From: Planctomycetota bacterium
GTDB taxonomy: Bacteria > Planctomycetota > JAJSAM01 > JAJVHW01
Assembly: GCA_024280885.1 (NCBI GenBank)
Contig: JAJRPF010000031.1
Location: 1-52,674, forward strand
Reading direction: 5' to 3'
DNA: 52,674 bases
The notes beneath the pieces are model-generated. The model made no database searches and had not been told where the DNA came from. It saw only the letters and a program-made list of their open reading frames with translations. The translations under genes and the position numbers were made by a program. Below, piece by piece: positions 18,761 through 27,994 of this stretch; position 1 is the first letter of the stretch; the number at the start of each line of letters is the position of its first letter.

Positions 18761-21700
18761 TCAGTCGTCGAGTTCTTCGAGGAGCGTCCGCACTGCAGCC
18801 AATAGTTGTTCGTCCACGCCGGCCGCGATTTTGACGGGGTCAGTCAGCACGAGCACGTCGGGCTCGAGCGTGTTGTTCTCCGCGTAGCGACCTTCGCGAT
18901 CGACCATGCCAACCTGCGGGATGCCAAACACGAGCGCTGGGTCCATCAGGCGTTCCCACCAGACGGCCGTACCGGTGCCGGCGACGGGCGCACCCACGAG
19001 CTTGCCGATACCATGCATCTTGTAGGCCGCCGGGAACATATGCGCGTCGGAGTAGTTGCCTTCGCTCATGACGACGCACGACGGCTTCGCCCAGCGATGG
19101 ATCGGCTCGCTGCCCATCTCGCCGCGCTGCTTGCCGCGCGGCACGAAGTCGTAGTAGCGCTTGCCCGAAAGGAAGACGACGAGGTCATCGTGCAGCCAGC
19201 CTCCGCCGTTGAAGCGCGTATCAACGATGAGCGCCTCCTTGTCGGCGCTGCGACCGAGCGCCTCCCGGAAGAGGATGCGGAAGCTCCGGTCGTTCATGCC
19301 TGCGACGTGGACATAGCCGATGCGACCGCCCGACGCCTTCTCGACAATGGCGCGCCGTCGTTCCTGGAGACGTCGGTAGAGCAGCCCCCCTTCCGCACCG
19401 CCGCTGATCGGCCGTACGACCTGTTCGTAGCTCTCTCCTGCCGCACTCCGCAGGCCGAGTCGCATCCGCTTGCCGGCCTTCCGGTTGAGCAGCGTCATGG
19501 GGTTGACGTCCGCGCCGAGCGGCCTGCCGTCGATCGATGTGAGCACATCCCCGGCACGGATCTGCGAGTCGAGCAACTCGCATGGCCCACCGGCCACGAC
19601 CTCGGCGATCTTCAGGCCGTCGGTCTCCCAGGTCGTGTCGAAGAGTAGTCCGAGAGCCGCCGTCTGATCGCCGTCCGGCCGACGTGGGCGCCAGCGGCAG
19701 CCCGTGTGTGAGGCGTTCAACTCGCCGAGCAACTCGCTCGCGAGTTCGGCGAATTCGAAACCGTTCTCGAGCTCTGGAATGAAGCGCGCGTAGTTCGCGC
19801 GTAGCGCGTCCCAATCCACGCCGTGCAAGTTCGGGTTGTAGAACTTCGCGCCCGCCTGGCGCCAGATGTGCTCGAAGAGATGCGCCCGCTCCGCAGCGGC
19901 ATCGAGTTCGAGTTCCGCGGCGTAGCTCACCGGCTCCGACGACACGCTTCCGCCGCCGCTGTTGCCCCGCCCGCTCTTCTTCTTCGTCGAGAACGCGCCG
20001 CTGACGCGGGCCTTCGCGATCCGGCCGTCGTTGCGACGCACGAAGAGCGTCTTCCCATCCCGACTCAGTGCGAGCTGTGGGCCGCCCTTGTCCCCGAGCG
20101 TGAGCAAGCGCTTCGTCTCGCCCTTGCGGGGCTCCACCATCCAGACGTCCCACTTGCCGTCCATCTGTGCGCCGTAGACGCAAGCCTCACCGTTCTTGCT
20201 GACGATGAAGTCCGAGATCGGCGCGGAGTGCATGGTGATGCGGCGCACACGGCGCTCCATGTCCTTGAACTCGATCTCGACAGTCGTCGGCGCCTCGTCT
20301 TCATCTTCCTCGTCGTCTTCTTCATCTTGGTCGTCGTCGTCGTCGTTGCCGCCGTCCTCTGACTCGTCGTCGTCGCTCTTCTTCTTACGCACGCGCTTCC
20401 CGCCGCGTTGCTTGCGCTTCGCCTTCTCCTCCTTCTCAAGGAGCCGGGCAAAGTCCTCCTTCGAGAGGCGCGCGCGATCGTAGGCGGCGCGCGTCAGGTA
20501 GATTGCGACCACGTCCCGGTCGCTGCCCCAGGAACCGTGCGAACGCCGTCCATGGCGGTTTGACATGAAGTAGAGCGCGCGACCGTCCGGCGACCACTTG
20601 GGGTTCCCCTCGTAGTAACCGCTCATCGTCACGTTGCGAACCGTCCCGGCTGCGACGTCCACGATTCCGATCTGTTCGATCCACGACTTGTTCGCGAGAT
20701 ACGTGACGGCGAGCCAGCGCGAGTCCGGGGACCAGGCGTACGTGATGTCGCCGTCGGAATACGAGTAGTTGCGCTCCGCCGGGATCATCGTCCGTACGTC
20801 GCCCGATGCGAGCGTGAGGACGCAGATCTCGTCACGATTGCGCAGGAACGCGACCTGCGTACCGTCGGGTGACGTGACCGGCTGGAACGTCTCGTTACCG
20901 TCGGCCAGGACGACTTTCTCGTCGATCAGAGTTGCCAGGTGGAGTCGTTCGTCGTCGGTCCGTGCGAGGGTCGCGGAATAGAGATTCCACGACGGCAGTT
21001 CCGCGCCTTTCGTACGCCGCTCGCTCGCGTAGAAGAGCTGCGTGCCGTCCTTCGACCAGGCGACGCTGCGCTCCTGCTCGGGTGTCGTGGTGATGCGCTT
21101 CGTCGTCCCGTGATCGACTGACGTGACGAACACCTCGCCACGAAGAATGAACGCGATCTCTTCGCCGTCAGGCGAGAGCGCCATGCCGGTCGCGCCCTTC
21201 TTCTCGGTCGAGCGCGTGATTCCGTTGCGGCGTGCGTCGGCGGTGACGCGGATCACCACACGGCGGGGCTCCTCGCCCTCTCGTAGAACGAAGACACCGC
21301 CGTTCCAGCCGTAGCAGAGCAATCCGTCGTCAGCGATGGTCAAGAAGCGGGTCGGGTGGGTCTCGTGGGACGAGATCTGCGTCGCCGAGCCGTCTTGCAG
21401 ATGGAAGATGTTGAGTGTTCCGCCGCGCTCGCTCATGAAGTAGAGCGATCCGTCGGCGGCCCACACCGGCTTGCGGTCCTCGCCGTTCCAGTCGGTGACG
21501 CGATCGTGCGTTCCCGCAGCGCGGTTCCAAACCCAGATGTCGCGTGAGACAGGCGACGTGTGGTGCTTGCGCCATTCGTCCTCGTAGCCGCGCTTGTCCT
21601 CATACGCGACGAGGTTGCCATCAGGGGACACCCGCGCCCATTCGGCGGGGGTCGTCAACTCCATCTGCGGGCGTCCGCCCCCGACCGGGATCGACCAGAG

Positions 21701-22156
21701 GTCGCCGATGCGCGTGCTGGGCAGGATCGACTCGGGCGCGTCCTGGCGGGTTGTCGAGAAGAGCACGCGTTGCCCGTCGCGCGTGAAGTCGCACGGAAGG
21801 TCGTTCGTGGAGTGGTGGGTGAGACGCGTCGCCGCGCCGCCCTCGGAAGCCATCACGAAGACGTCGAAGTTTCCGTGGCGATCCGAGGCGAACGCGATTT
21901 GCGTGCCGTCGTGCGACCAGATGGGCCGCGTCTCGAGGCCCTCGTGGGATGTCAACCGCGTGGCGTCGCCTCCCGCGGTCGGCACCGACCAGAGATCGCC
22001 CCGATACGCGAACGCGACGGTCGCGCCGTCCGGCGAGATCGCTGAATAGCGCACCCAGTTCGCATCCTCGGCCGCGCTCGCCGGCGAGGCAGCGGCGAGA
22101 CCGAGAACGAGGCTGACGACGAGACCGACAGAGATGCTTGAGACGAGCTTGCGCAT
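18761..22156 (-). CDS. Secreted tricorn-type serine protease (S41 family)
   Basis: The start at 22156 (MRKLVSSISV) has a GGAGGG site; an upstream in-frame start at 22186 adds only ten residues. The 1131-residue product has a Sec signal (SPASAAED), then PD40/WD40-like propeller repeats (SPDGxxVAF, DLWSVP, WSHDGTQIAFxSDR) over about 700 residues, a PDZ-like segment (GDVLTSIDGRPLG) and the S41 protease domain. Tricorn catalytic positions are present: NASH (Ser-His pair), SEGNYSDAHMF (nucleophile Ser followed by Asp) and YAENN (Glu). A highly acidic Asp/Glu insert (about residues 595-620), after a basic KRKQRGGKR stretch, breaks the second propeller. It probably degrades peptides in the periplasm. 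Confidence 0.88.
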   Translation of the reverse strand: MRKLVSSISVGLVVSLVLGLAAASPASAAEDANWVRYSAISPDGATVAFAYRGDLWSVPTAGGDATRLTSHEGLETRPIWSHDGTQIAFASDRHGNFDVFVMASEGGAATRLTHHSTNDLPCDFTRDGQRVLFSTTRQDAPESILPSTRIGDLWSIPVGGGRPQMELTTPAEWARVSPDGNLVAYEDKRGYEDEWRKHHTSPVSRDIWVWNRAAGTHDRVTDWNGEDRKPVWAADGSLYFMSERGGTLNIFHLQDGSATQISSHETHPTRFLTIADDGLLCYGWNGGVFVLREGEEPRRVVIRVTADARRNGITRSTEKKGATGMALSPDGEEIAFILRGEVFVTSVDHGTTKRITTTPEQERSVAWSKDGTQLFYASERRTKGAELPSWNLYSATLARTDDERLHLATLIDEKVVLADGNETFQPVTSPDGTQVAFLRNRDEICVLTLASGDVRTMIPAERNYSYSDGDITYAWSPDSRWLAVTYLANKSWIEQIGIVDVAAGTVRNVTMSGYYEGNPKWSPDGRALYFMSNRHGRRSHGSWGSDRDVVAIYLTRAAYDRARLSKEDFARLLEKEEKAKRKQRGGKRVRKKKSDDDESEDGGNDDDDDQDEEDDEEDEDEAPTTVEIEFKDMERRVRRITMHSAPISDFIVSKNGEACVYGAQMDGKWDVWMVEPRKGETKRLLTLGDKGGPQLALSRDGKTLFVRRNDGRIAKARVSGAFSTKKKSGRGNSGGGSVSSEPVSYAAELELDAAAERAHLFEHIWRQAGAKFYNPNLHGVDWDALRANYARFIPELENGFEFAELASELLGELNASHTGCRWRPRRPDGDQTAALGLLFDTTWETDGLKIAEVVAGGPCELLDSQIRAGDVLTSIDGRPLGADVNPMTLLNRKAGKRMRLGLRSAAGESYEQVVRPISGGAEGGLLYRRLQERRRAIVEKASGGRIGYVHVAGMNDRSFRILFREALGRSADKEALIVDTRFNGGGWLHDDLVVFLSGKRYYDFVPRGKQRGEMGSEPIHRWAKPSCVVMSEGNYSDAHMFPAAYKMHGIGKLVGAPVAGTGTAVWWERLMDPALVFGIPQVGMVDREGRYAENNTLEPDVLVLTDPVKIAAGVDEQLLAAVRTLLEELDD

Positions 22157-22271
22157 GGAACCCTCCGGTGCCCCTCCCAGGGGCAAGCCCGGGAGAGTAC
22201 CGGAGCGGGGACAGTTGGCGCCTCACTTCGTCTCCGACGTGGCGCGCTGCGGCGTCAGGGGGGCGCGTACC

Positions 22272-24077
22272 TCAGATGGCGCTCTTGGTCAGGTCCGGTT
22301 CTTTGTCCGCGTCGAGACGCAGGTAGTGGTCCAGGGAGAGGGGGCCGGCGCCGCGCCAGACCTGGAGCAGGAGCGTGAAGAAGATGAAGAATGTGAACTG
22401 GAAGGTCAGATTCGAACCCATGAACGTCGCGTCTGCGCCGGAGCCCACGATGTGTACGAGCACCGCGCCCGCGAGGATCAGAGCGTTCATCGCAGCGGCG
22501 ATGCGCGTCATGAAACCGAGCGCCAAGCTGGCACCACCGATGATGTGGGCGAAGACGACTGACCACGCGATCATCGTCTGGCCCTGCCCGAGGTCCTGCC
22601 CGAGTGCCAACGTGTTCTCCAGGTCGGACATATTCATGATGAAGTACACGCCCTTGATGACGAGCGCGAGCCCGAGGTAGATCCGCAGGGCGTCCATCGG
22701 GCGCACGTGCCTCAGGCCGGGGACGAGATCGCGGATCGGCTTCCGGTCGGCGAGTCGTTCGCGACGAGCTGCGACGGCCGTGGCGTACTCCTGTGCCGCC
22801 TCTGCCTCCATCGCAGGGCTGAAGCGAACGGTGAGTGCCATGAACGAGCAGAGGAAGACGAGTCCGCCGAGGATGAGCAACGCCTGCGGGTAGGAGACGC
22901 CCTCGGCGCGGATCAGGAAACCCGCTGCGACCGCCCCCATGTTGCCGCCCGCACCGACGATGCCGGAGACCGACCCGAGGGCCTTCTTGTTGATGAACGG
23001 CACGACCGAATACGTGGCACCTTCCGACATCTGGACGAAGAGGCTGAAGACAATCATGATCGGGATCGCAAGGGCCAGCACGCGCATCTGCGAGAAGAAG
23101 ATGAGCGCGACGCCTTCGGCCATCAGCGCGATGAAGAGCCACTTGACGCGGCCGCGCAGGCCGCCCTTCTCGACGAAGCGATCACTGATGAAGCCACCCA
23201 GCGACCGCGCGAAGATGTTCATGAGACCGAAGAGCCCGGCCACCAATCCCGCCGTCTTCAATCCGAGGCCGAACTCGTCCATGTAGTAGATCGCGGCGAT
23301 GTTGTTGATCGTCAACTCGATGCCGAAACAGGCCGCGTAGATGACGAAGAGTGACCACACGCGCTTGTCCTTCAGCGCGTCCATGAACGCGCCTTTCGTC
23401 TTGGCGACGGTGCGGAATTCGCCCGTGGCGCGCAACTCTTTGAAGTTGCCGTTCGGCAGATCGGTCGTGAAGAAGAAGTAGGCGATGCCCGTGATGAAGC
23501 AGACGGCGCCCGCGACGACCATCGATGCGCGCCAACTGAACGCCTGGGAGTACTCGAAGGCGACGAACACGCCGAAGACGAGCGGCATCACCATCTGGGT
23601 GACGCCACCGCCGAGATTGCCCCAGCCGGCTGACGTGGCGTTGGCGGTGCCGACACAGTTGGGCGCGAACATCACCGACGTGTGATATTGCGTGATGACG
23701 AACGACGCGCCGATGATGCCGATGCCGAGGCGGAAGAGCAGGAAGCTCTCGTAGCCGGTTGCGAAGCCGATGCTCATCACCGGGATCGAGCCGACGATCA
23801 GGAGTGCCGCGTAACACAGCCGCGGGCCGATCCGATCGCAGAGCCAACCGATCAGTAGCCGCGCGAAGATCGTGATCGATACCGAGGCGATGATCGTGTT
23901 GCCGATCTGCTGCTTCGTCAGCCCGAGTTCCTCGCGAACGACCCCCATGAGCGGGGCGATCCCGAACCAGGCGAAGAAGCACAGGAAGAACGCGAACCAC
24001 GACATGTGGAACGCTCTCATCTGCGGCGTCTTCAGGCTGAAGAGGTCGATACCGGTAGCTTTGCCACGGACTTCCAC
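22272..24077 (-). CDS. NarK-type nitrate/nitrite transporter fused to a DoxX-like membrane domain
   Basis: A 601-residue protein with a GTG start at 24077 and a strong AAGGAGGA site. Residues 1-430 are a 12-helix MFS transporter of the nitrate/nitrite porter family, with the signature GWGNLGGGVTQ in helix 5 and its counterpart GAGGNMGAVAAG in helix 11. After a basic linker (about 435-455, ARRERLADRKP), residues 460-590 form a four-helix domain resembling DoxX/TQO small-subunit proteins (LRIYLGLALVIKGVYF, IIGGASLALGFMTR). It follows actF by 59 nt and ends the 13-gene nar-act unit. The fusion is unusual, and the DoxX part might interact with quinone or the neighbouring complex. Confidence 0.85.
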   Translation of the reverse strand: MEVRGKATGIDLFSLKTPQMRAFHMSWFAFFLCFFAWFGIAPLMGVVREELGLTKQQIGNTIIASVSITIFARLLIGWLCDRIGPRLCYAALLIVGSIPVMSIGFATGYESFLLFRLGIGIIGASFVITQYHTSVMFAPNCVGTANATSAGWGNLGGGVTQMVMPLVFGVFVAFEYSQAFSWRASMVVAGAVCFITGIAYFFFTTDLPNGNFKELRATGEFRTVAKTKGAFMDALKDKRVWSLFVIYAACFGIELTINNIAAIYYMDEFGLGLKTAGLVAGLFGLMNIFARSLGGFISDRFVEKGGLRGRVKWLFIALMAEGVALIFFSQMRVLALAIPIMIVFSLFVQMSEGATYSVVPFINKKALGSVSGIVGAGGNMGAVAAGFLIRAEGVSYPQALLILGGLVFLCSFMALTVRFSPAMEAEAAQEYATAVAARRERLADRKPIRDLVPGLRHVRPMDALRIYLGLALVIKGVYFIMNMSDLENTLALGQDLGQGQTMIAWSVVFAHIIGGASLALGFMTRIAAAMNALILAGAVLVHIVGSGADATFMGSNLTFQFTFFIFFTLLLQVWRGAGPLSLDHYLRLDADKEPDLTKSAI

Positions 24078-24136
24078 GGGAGTCCTCCTTCAGGAGTTCA
24101 CAGTGCGGGCATCAGGTGCCGGTACTCGATGCGGGA

Positions 24137-25342
24137 TCACCTCGAGGCGGTACCCGCGAGCGAGGTCGCGGGTGCGGAATGGGTCACGACGTGCTGGGCG
24201 GTCTCCGCGCCGGAGCGCGCGCCAACTGCCGTCCGGCGAAGCGCGCGTATGGCGAGAAGGAAGAAGAGCGCGACCGACCCAGCGATGGGAGCGAGTTCCC
24301 AGAGACCGAGGCGCGCCGAGGCGCCCATGAGCGGTGGGCCAGCGAGTACGAGCAGGTCGACGAGACGTCCGACGAGCACCAGCGCGGCGATCCGCACGAG
24401 TGCACGTCGACTCCGTCGCAGCTTGCGGAAGAGCAGCAGCACAAACGGAAGAGCGCTGCAGAGGACGCAGGCCACCTTCGTGAGCAGGCCCCAATCGCCT
24501 GCGAGTCGCGCGATGTACCACGGTGTCTCTTCGGGGAGGTTCGTGTACCAGATCAGCAGGTACTGGCAGTACCAGATGTAGCCCCAGAAGAGTGCGAACG
24601 AGAGCAGGAGCGCGCCGAGATCGCCGTACTGCGCCTCGGTGACCTGATCGCGCGTATCGACCGCCGCGATCAGGATGATGCAGGCAGCGAGTCCCGCTAC
24701 CGCGACTCCAGAGATGGTGATGAGAGCGTAGATCGCGCTGAACCAATGCGGGTCGAGCGACTGCAACCAATCGATGCTCGCCAGCGACCATGTCGGCGCG
24801 AAGAGGAAGAGGAAGAACGCGGCTGCGCGAAGGCGGCGCCGCTTCTGATCGGCAGCGTCGCCGGTTGCCTCCGATGAGGCGCGTAGGACCGCTCGCGCCC
24901 CGACGTACCAGAGGACGAAGAACGCGACGAGTCGCACCGTGAAGAACGGCACGTTCAGATACGCGCTCTTCGCCTCGAGGATCGCATCGCCCTCGACCGC
25001 AGATGCGTGGGACCATTCAAAGAGGGAGTGGACTCCGAAGACGAGCACGACTCCGAGTGCAGCCGCAGCAGGCAGTGCCGCGGCCATCGCGCGGGGGACC
25101 GCCTCAAGAGAGCGTGCCCACTTCCCACCGGAGAGGTGGAAGAATGCGAGACCCATGGGGCCGGCGACGGCCAGTCCGACGAGTGCGTGGAAGCCGATCA
25201 GGAAGCCGCTCCATGCGCGCTGCGGTTCAGCGAAGAGGCCGATGACAAAGATCAGGGCGCAGACCGTGGCCGTGACGGAGAGGGCGTGGACGGCAGACGC
25301 GCCCCACTTGGTGTCGGGCGCGCGGAGGACGGGGATACTCAT
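24137..25342 (-). CDS. actF: Alternative complex III subunit ActF (NrfD-like membrane protein)
   Basis: A 401-residue polytopic membrane protein with about ten helices, related to ActC/NrfD and typical of the sixth ACIII gene. ACIII is a quinol:cytochrome c (or oxidase) oxidoreductase that replaces bc1 in many bacteria. Visible cues are the WSGFLIGFHALVG and FGVHSLFEWSH segments, the WGYIWYCQYLLIWYTNLPEETPW stretch characteristic of ActF, and its place after actE with an ATGA overlap. No cofactor-binding motifs are expected in this subunit. Confidence 0.88.
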   Translation of the reverse strand: MSIPVLRAPDTKWGASAVHALSVTATVCALIFVIGLFAEPQRAWSGFLIGFHALVGLAVAGPMGLAFFHLSGGKWARSLEAVPRAMAAALPAAAALGVVLVFGVHSLFEWSHASAVEGDAILEAKSAYLNVPFFTVRLVAFFVLWYVGARAVLRASSEATGDAADQKRRRLRAAAFFLFLFAPTWSLASIDWLQSLDPHWFSAIYALITISGVAVAGLAACIILIAAVDTRDQVTEAQYGDLGALLLSFALFWGYIWYCQYLLIWYTNLPEETPWYIARLAGDWGLLTKVACVLCSALPFVLLLFRKLRRSRRALVRIAALVLVGRLVDLLVLAGPPLMGASARLGLWELAPIAGSVALFFLLAIRALRRTAVGARSGAETAQHVVTHSAPATSLAGTASR

Positions 25343-26040
25343 TTCGGATCCTCCGCCTTCTCGCCGGGGATCTTCTCGGAGTCCCCTTCGATAGTGCCGT
25401 TCGCGTCAGGCGTCGGCGGCTGCGGCGCAGGCGTTGCCTGGAGTGCACGCACGTGGAGCACGGCGCGCCAGCGGTCGTCCGCGTCGAGGCGAGAGCCCAT
25501 CGCCGGCATGTTGCCCCTGCCGCGGGTCAGCAGGTGGAATATGCGCCCGTCTTCCATCTGCATCGCGTTGGCCCCTGCGAACGGCGGTGGCGGCAACATG
25601 CCGCGCATCACCGCAGGTCCCGCGCCCGCTCCGCCCACGTCGTGGCAGGGAACGCAATGCACCCGGAATACCTCGGCGCCGCGCGTCAGCGCAGCGGCGT
25701 CGTCCTTCGCGAACGGGTTCGCGAGCTCGCGTCCAGCGCGGGCCGCCTCTTCGTCGGTGGCGGCGTAGTGGAACGGAAGCCGACCGCGCGGCACGACGCC
25801 AGCGACGAGAGCCTGCTGCCCCAACCCGGTCGCGAGAACGGTCGACGTCGACTGTGACTCAAGCGCGAGCGACGTCGCCATGTCCGGGAAGAACTCGTAG
25901 TTGCGCTGTTCCAGATCGGGCGTGATCAACCAGCGGAGTCCGGCCAAGACGGCGACAACGCCGACGAGGAGCACGGCGAAGCGTCCGATCGGCGAGCCGC
26001 CCGTGCGCGCCTCCGATGGGGTGATCTCCGCGCGGGTCAT
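25339..26040 (-). CDS. actE: Alternative complex III monohaem cytochrome c subunit ActE
   Basis: The start ATG 26040 lies in an ATGA overlap with actD. The 233-residue protein has one N-terminal membrane helix (about 18-38, FAVLLVGVVAVLAGLRW). A class I cytochrome c domain follows, with RVHCVPCHDVGG and a later GRGNMPAMGS loop supplying the Met ligand. The N-terminal motif YEFFPDM and the PRGRLPFHY segment are typical of ActE. It carries electrons from the pentahaem ActA to an external acceptor or oxidase. The C-terminal tail is Pro/Glu-rich. Confidence 0.9.
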   Translation of the reverse strand: MTRAEITPSEARTGGSPIGRFAVLLVGVVAVLAGLRWLITPDLEQRNYEFFPDMATSLALESQSTSTVLATGLGQQALVAGVVPRGRLPFHYAATDEEAARAGRELANPFAKDDAAALTRGAEVFRVHCVPCHDVGGAGAGPAVMRGMLPPPPFAGANAMQMEDGRIFHLLTRGRGNMPAMGSRLDADDRWRAVLHVRALQATPAPQPPTPDANGTIEGDSEKIPGEKAEDPK

Positions 26041-26564
26041 CGGATGTCCTCCACGAACTCGCTGGTGTCGATCGCGCCGGAGTCTCGCCACAGGTCGGCC
26101 ATCGCGGCATCGCTGAGCGCAGCGTTGGCGCGCGTCACGGCGAGCTCGAAGCAATCATCCGTTACGCGCGGGTCGGAGATCCGCCCGCGACACCCGGGGA
26201 GCAGCTTCGAACGGAAGAGCAGGCCGAAGATCACACTCAGGCCGGCGAAGAGAATGGTCAGCTCGAACGCTACGGGAGCAAACGCAGGCAACGAGTTCCA
26301 CGGCTTGCCGCCGACATCGATCGGCCAGTCGATCGACGACGTCCAATACTGGAACCAGAGCGCCAGCGAGAGACCGACGACGCCCCCGATCAGGCACGCG
26401 TTGGGAAGGCGTGAACGCGGAATGCCCGCGAGCTCGTCCACCCCGTGAATGGGATAGGGCGAGCGGACGTCGAGGATCGTGAGTCCCTTGTCGCGGCACG
26501 AGTGCAGAGCCGCGAGCAACTTGGCTTCGCTCGTGAAGAGCGCGAGATGGACGCGGCGACTCAT
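26037..26564 (-). CDS. actD: Alternative complex III subunit ActD (DUF3341)
   Basis: The start ATG 26564 overlaps the actC stop (ATGA). The 175-residue protein has an N-terminal soluble part (residues 1-55, LFTSEAKLLAALHSCRDKG, DVRSPYPIHGVDE) followed by two membrane helices (LIGGVVGLSLALWFQYW; PVAFELTILFAGLSVIFGLL). This is the DUF3341 layout of ActD. It is a structural subunit without cofactors. Confidence 0.9.
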   Translation of the reverse strand: MSRRVHLALFTSEAKLLAALHSCRDKGLTILDVRSPYPIHGVDELAGIPRSRLPNACLIGGVVGLSLALWFQYWTSSIDWPIDVGGKPWNSLPAFAPVAFELTILFAGLSVIFGLLFRSKLLPGCRGRISDPRVTDDCFELAVTRANAALSDAAMADLWRDSGAIDTSEFVEDIR

Positions 26565-27994
26565 GCGGCCCTCCTCTCGGTCGTTTCGGATGACTCCGGA
26601 GCTTCGGGACGCGCCGCGGCCCCAGCGGCTTCCGGCGCCACGTCGTCGTTCGCGTGTCGGCGTGCGATGACGGTCTTGATCTCCGCCGCGGCGATCATCG
26701 GAACGAAGCGGCAGAAGAGGAGGAAGAGCGTGAAGAAGAGGCCGAAGCTGCCGATGAGTGTCGCGATCTCGATCAGTGTGGGCGTGTAGCTCGCCCAGGC
26801 CGACGGCAGGAACCCGCGACCGAGCGACGTCGAGATGATCACGAAACGCTCGAACCACATTCCGACATTGACGAGCAGCGACAGAATGAAGACCGTCACG
26901 AGTGAGTTGCGTACGCGTCGGAACCAGAGGAGTTGGGGCACGACCACGTTGCAACTGAACATGATCCCGAATGCCCATCCAGTGGGGCCTATGACGCGGT
27001 TGAGCATCACGAAGCGCTCATAGGGGCTGGCCGAGTACCACGCGGTGAAGAACTCGGTGAGGTACGCCAGGCCGACGATCGTGCCCGTGAAGACCAGCAC
27101 CTTGCAGATCGCGCCGATGTGACGCTGCGTGATGTAGTCCTCGAAGTGCATGACCTTGCGGGCGACCAGCATGAGGGTGAGGACCATCGCGAAGCCGGAG
27201 AAGACGGCGCCGATCACGAAGTAGGGCGGGAAGAGCGTCGCGTGCCAGCCGGGAATAACAGCCGTCGCGAAGTCCGTGCTCACCACGCTGTGCACCGATA
27301 CGACGAGTGGTGTCGCGAGCGCGGCAAGCAAGATGCAGGCCGTCTCGTGACGTGACCACGTGCGCGCCGAGCCGTCCCAGCCGAGGCTGAAGAAGGCGAG
27401 GATCCGCTTGCGCATGCCGTTCGCACGGTCGCGCGCCGTGGCAAGATCGGGGATGAGCCCTACGTACCAGAAGAGCGCCGAGATGGTGAAGTAGGTGCCG
27501 ATGGCGAAGACGTCCCAGAGCAGTGGCGAACGCCAGTTGACCCAGAGCGGACCGCGCGGGTTCGGGTAGGGGAAGACCCAGTGCGCGAGCCACGGGCGGC
27601 CCATGTGGATCAGCGGGAACACGCCCGCACACATGACGGCGAAGATGGTCATCGCCTCGGCCGCGCGGTTGATCGACGTCCGCCACTTCTGTCGGAAGAG
27701 CAGGAGCACGGCCGAGATCAGAGTCCCGGCGTGGCCGATGCCCACCCAGAACACGAAATTCGTGATGTCGAACGCCCAACCGACTGTGCGGTTGAGACCC
27801 CACGTGCCGATCCCCGTCTGCACCTGGTACGCCACGGCGATGAGCCCGAGAAGGAGTGCCGAGACGGCGAGCAGGAAGCCCGCCCACCAGCGTCCGGTGC
27901 CGCGTCGCTCGAGCGGGGAGAAGACGTCATGCGTGACTTGCGTCAGTGTCTTGTCGCCGTCGATCACACGCTCGAACGCGTGAGGGTCATCCAT
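26561..27994 (-). CDS. actC: Alternative complex III subunit ActC (NrfD/PsrC-like quinol-binding)
   Basis: A 477-residue membrane protein with about ten helices. The start at 27994 (MDDPHAFERV) overlaps the actB stop by 8 nt; an upstream in-frame start at 28045 would overlap further. NrfD-like signatures include WVGIGHAGTLISAVLLLFRQKWR, PLIHMGRPW and WFERFVIISTSL. In ACIII structures this subunit holds the quinol site at the interface with the iron-sulfur subunit ActB. Confidence 0.93.
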   Translation of the reverse strand: MDDPHAFERVIDGDKTLTQVTHDVFSPLERRGTGRWWAGFLLAVSALLLGLIAVAYQVQTGIGTWGLNRTVGWAFDITNFVFWVGIGHAGTLISAVLLLFRQKWRTSINRAAEAMTIFAVMCAGVFPLIHMGRPWLAHWVFPYPNPRGPLWVNWRSPLLWDVFAIGTYFTISALFWYVGLIPDLATARDRANGMRKRILAFFSLGWDGSARTWSRHETACILLAALATPLVVSVHSVVSTDFATAVIPGWHATLFPPYFVIGAVFSGFAMVLTLMLVARKVMHFEDYITQRHIGAICKVLVFTGTIVGLAYLTEFFTAWYSASPYERFVMLNRVIGPTGWAFGIMFSCNVVVPQLLWFRRVRNSLVTVFILSLLVNVGMWFERFVIISTSLGRGFLPSAWASYTPTLIEIATLIGSFGLFFTLFLLFCRFVPMIAAAEIKTVIARRHANDDVAPEAAGAAARPEAPESSETTERRAA

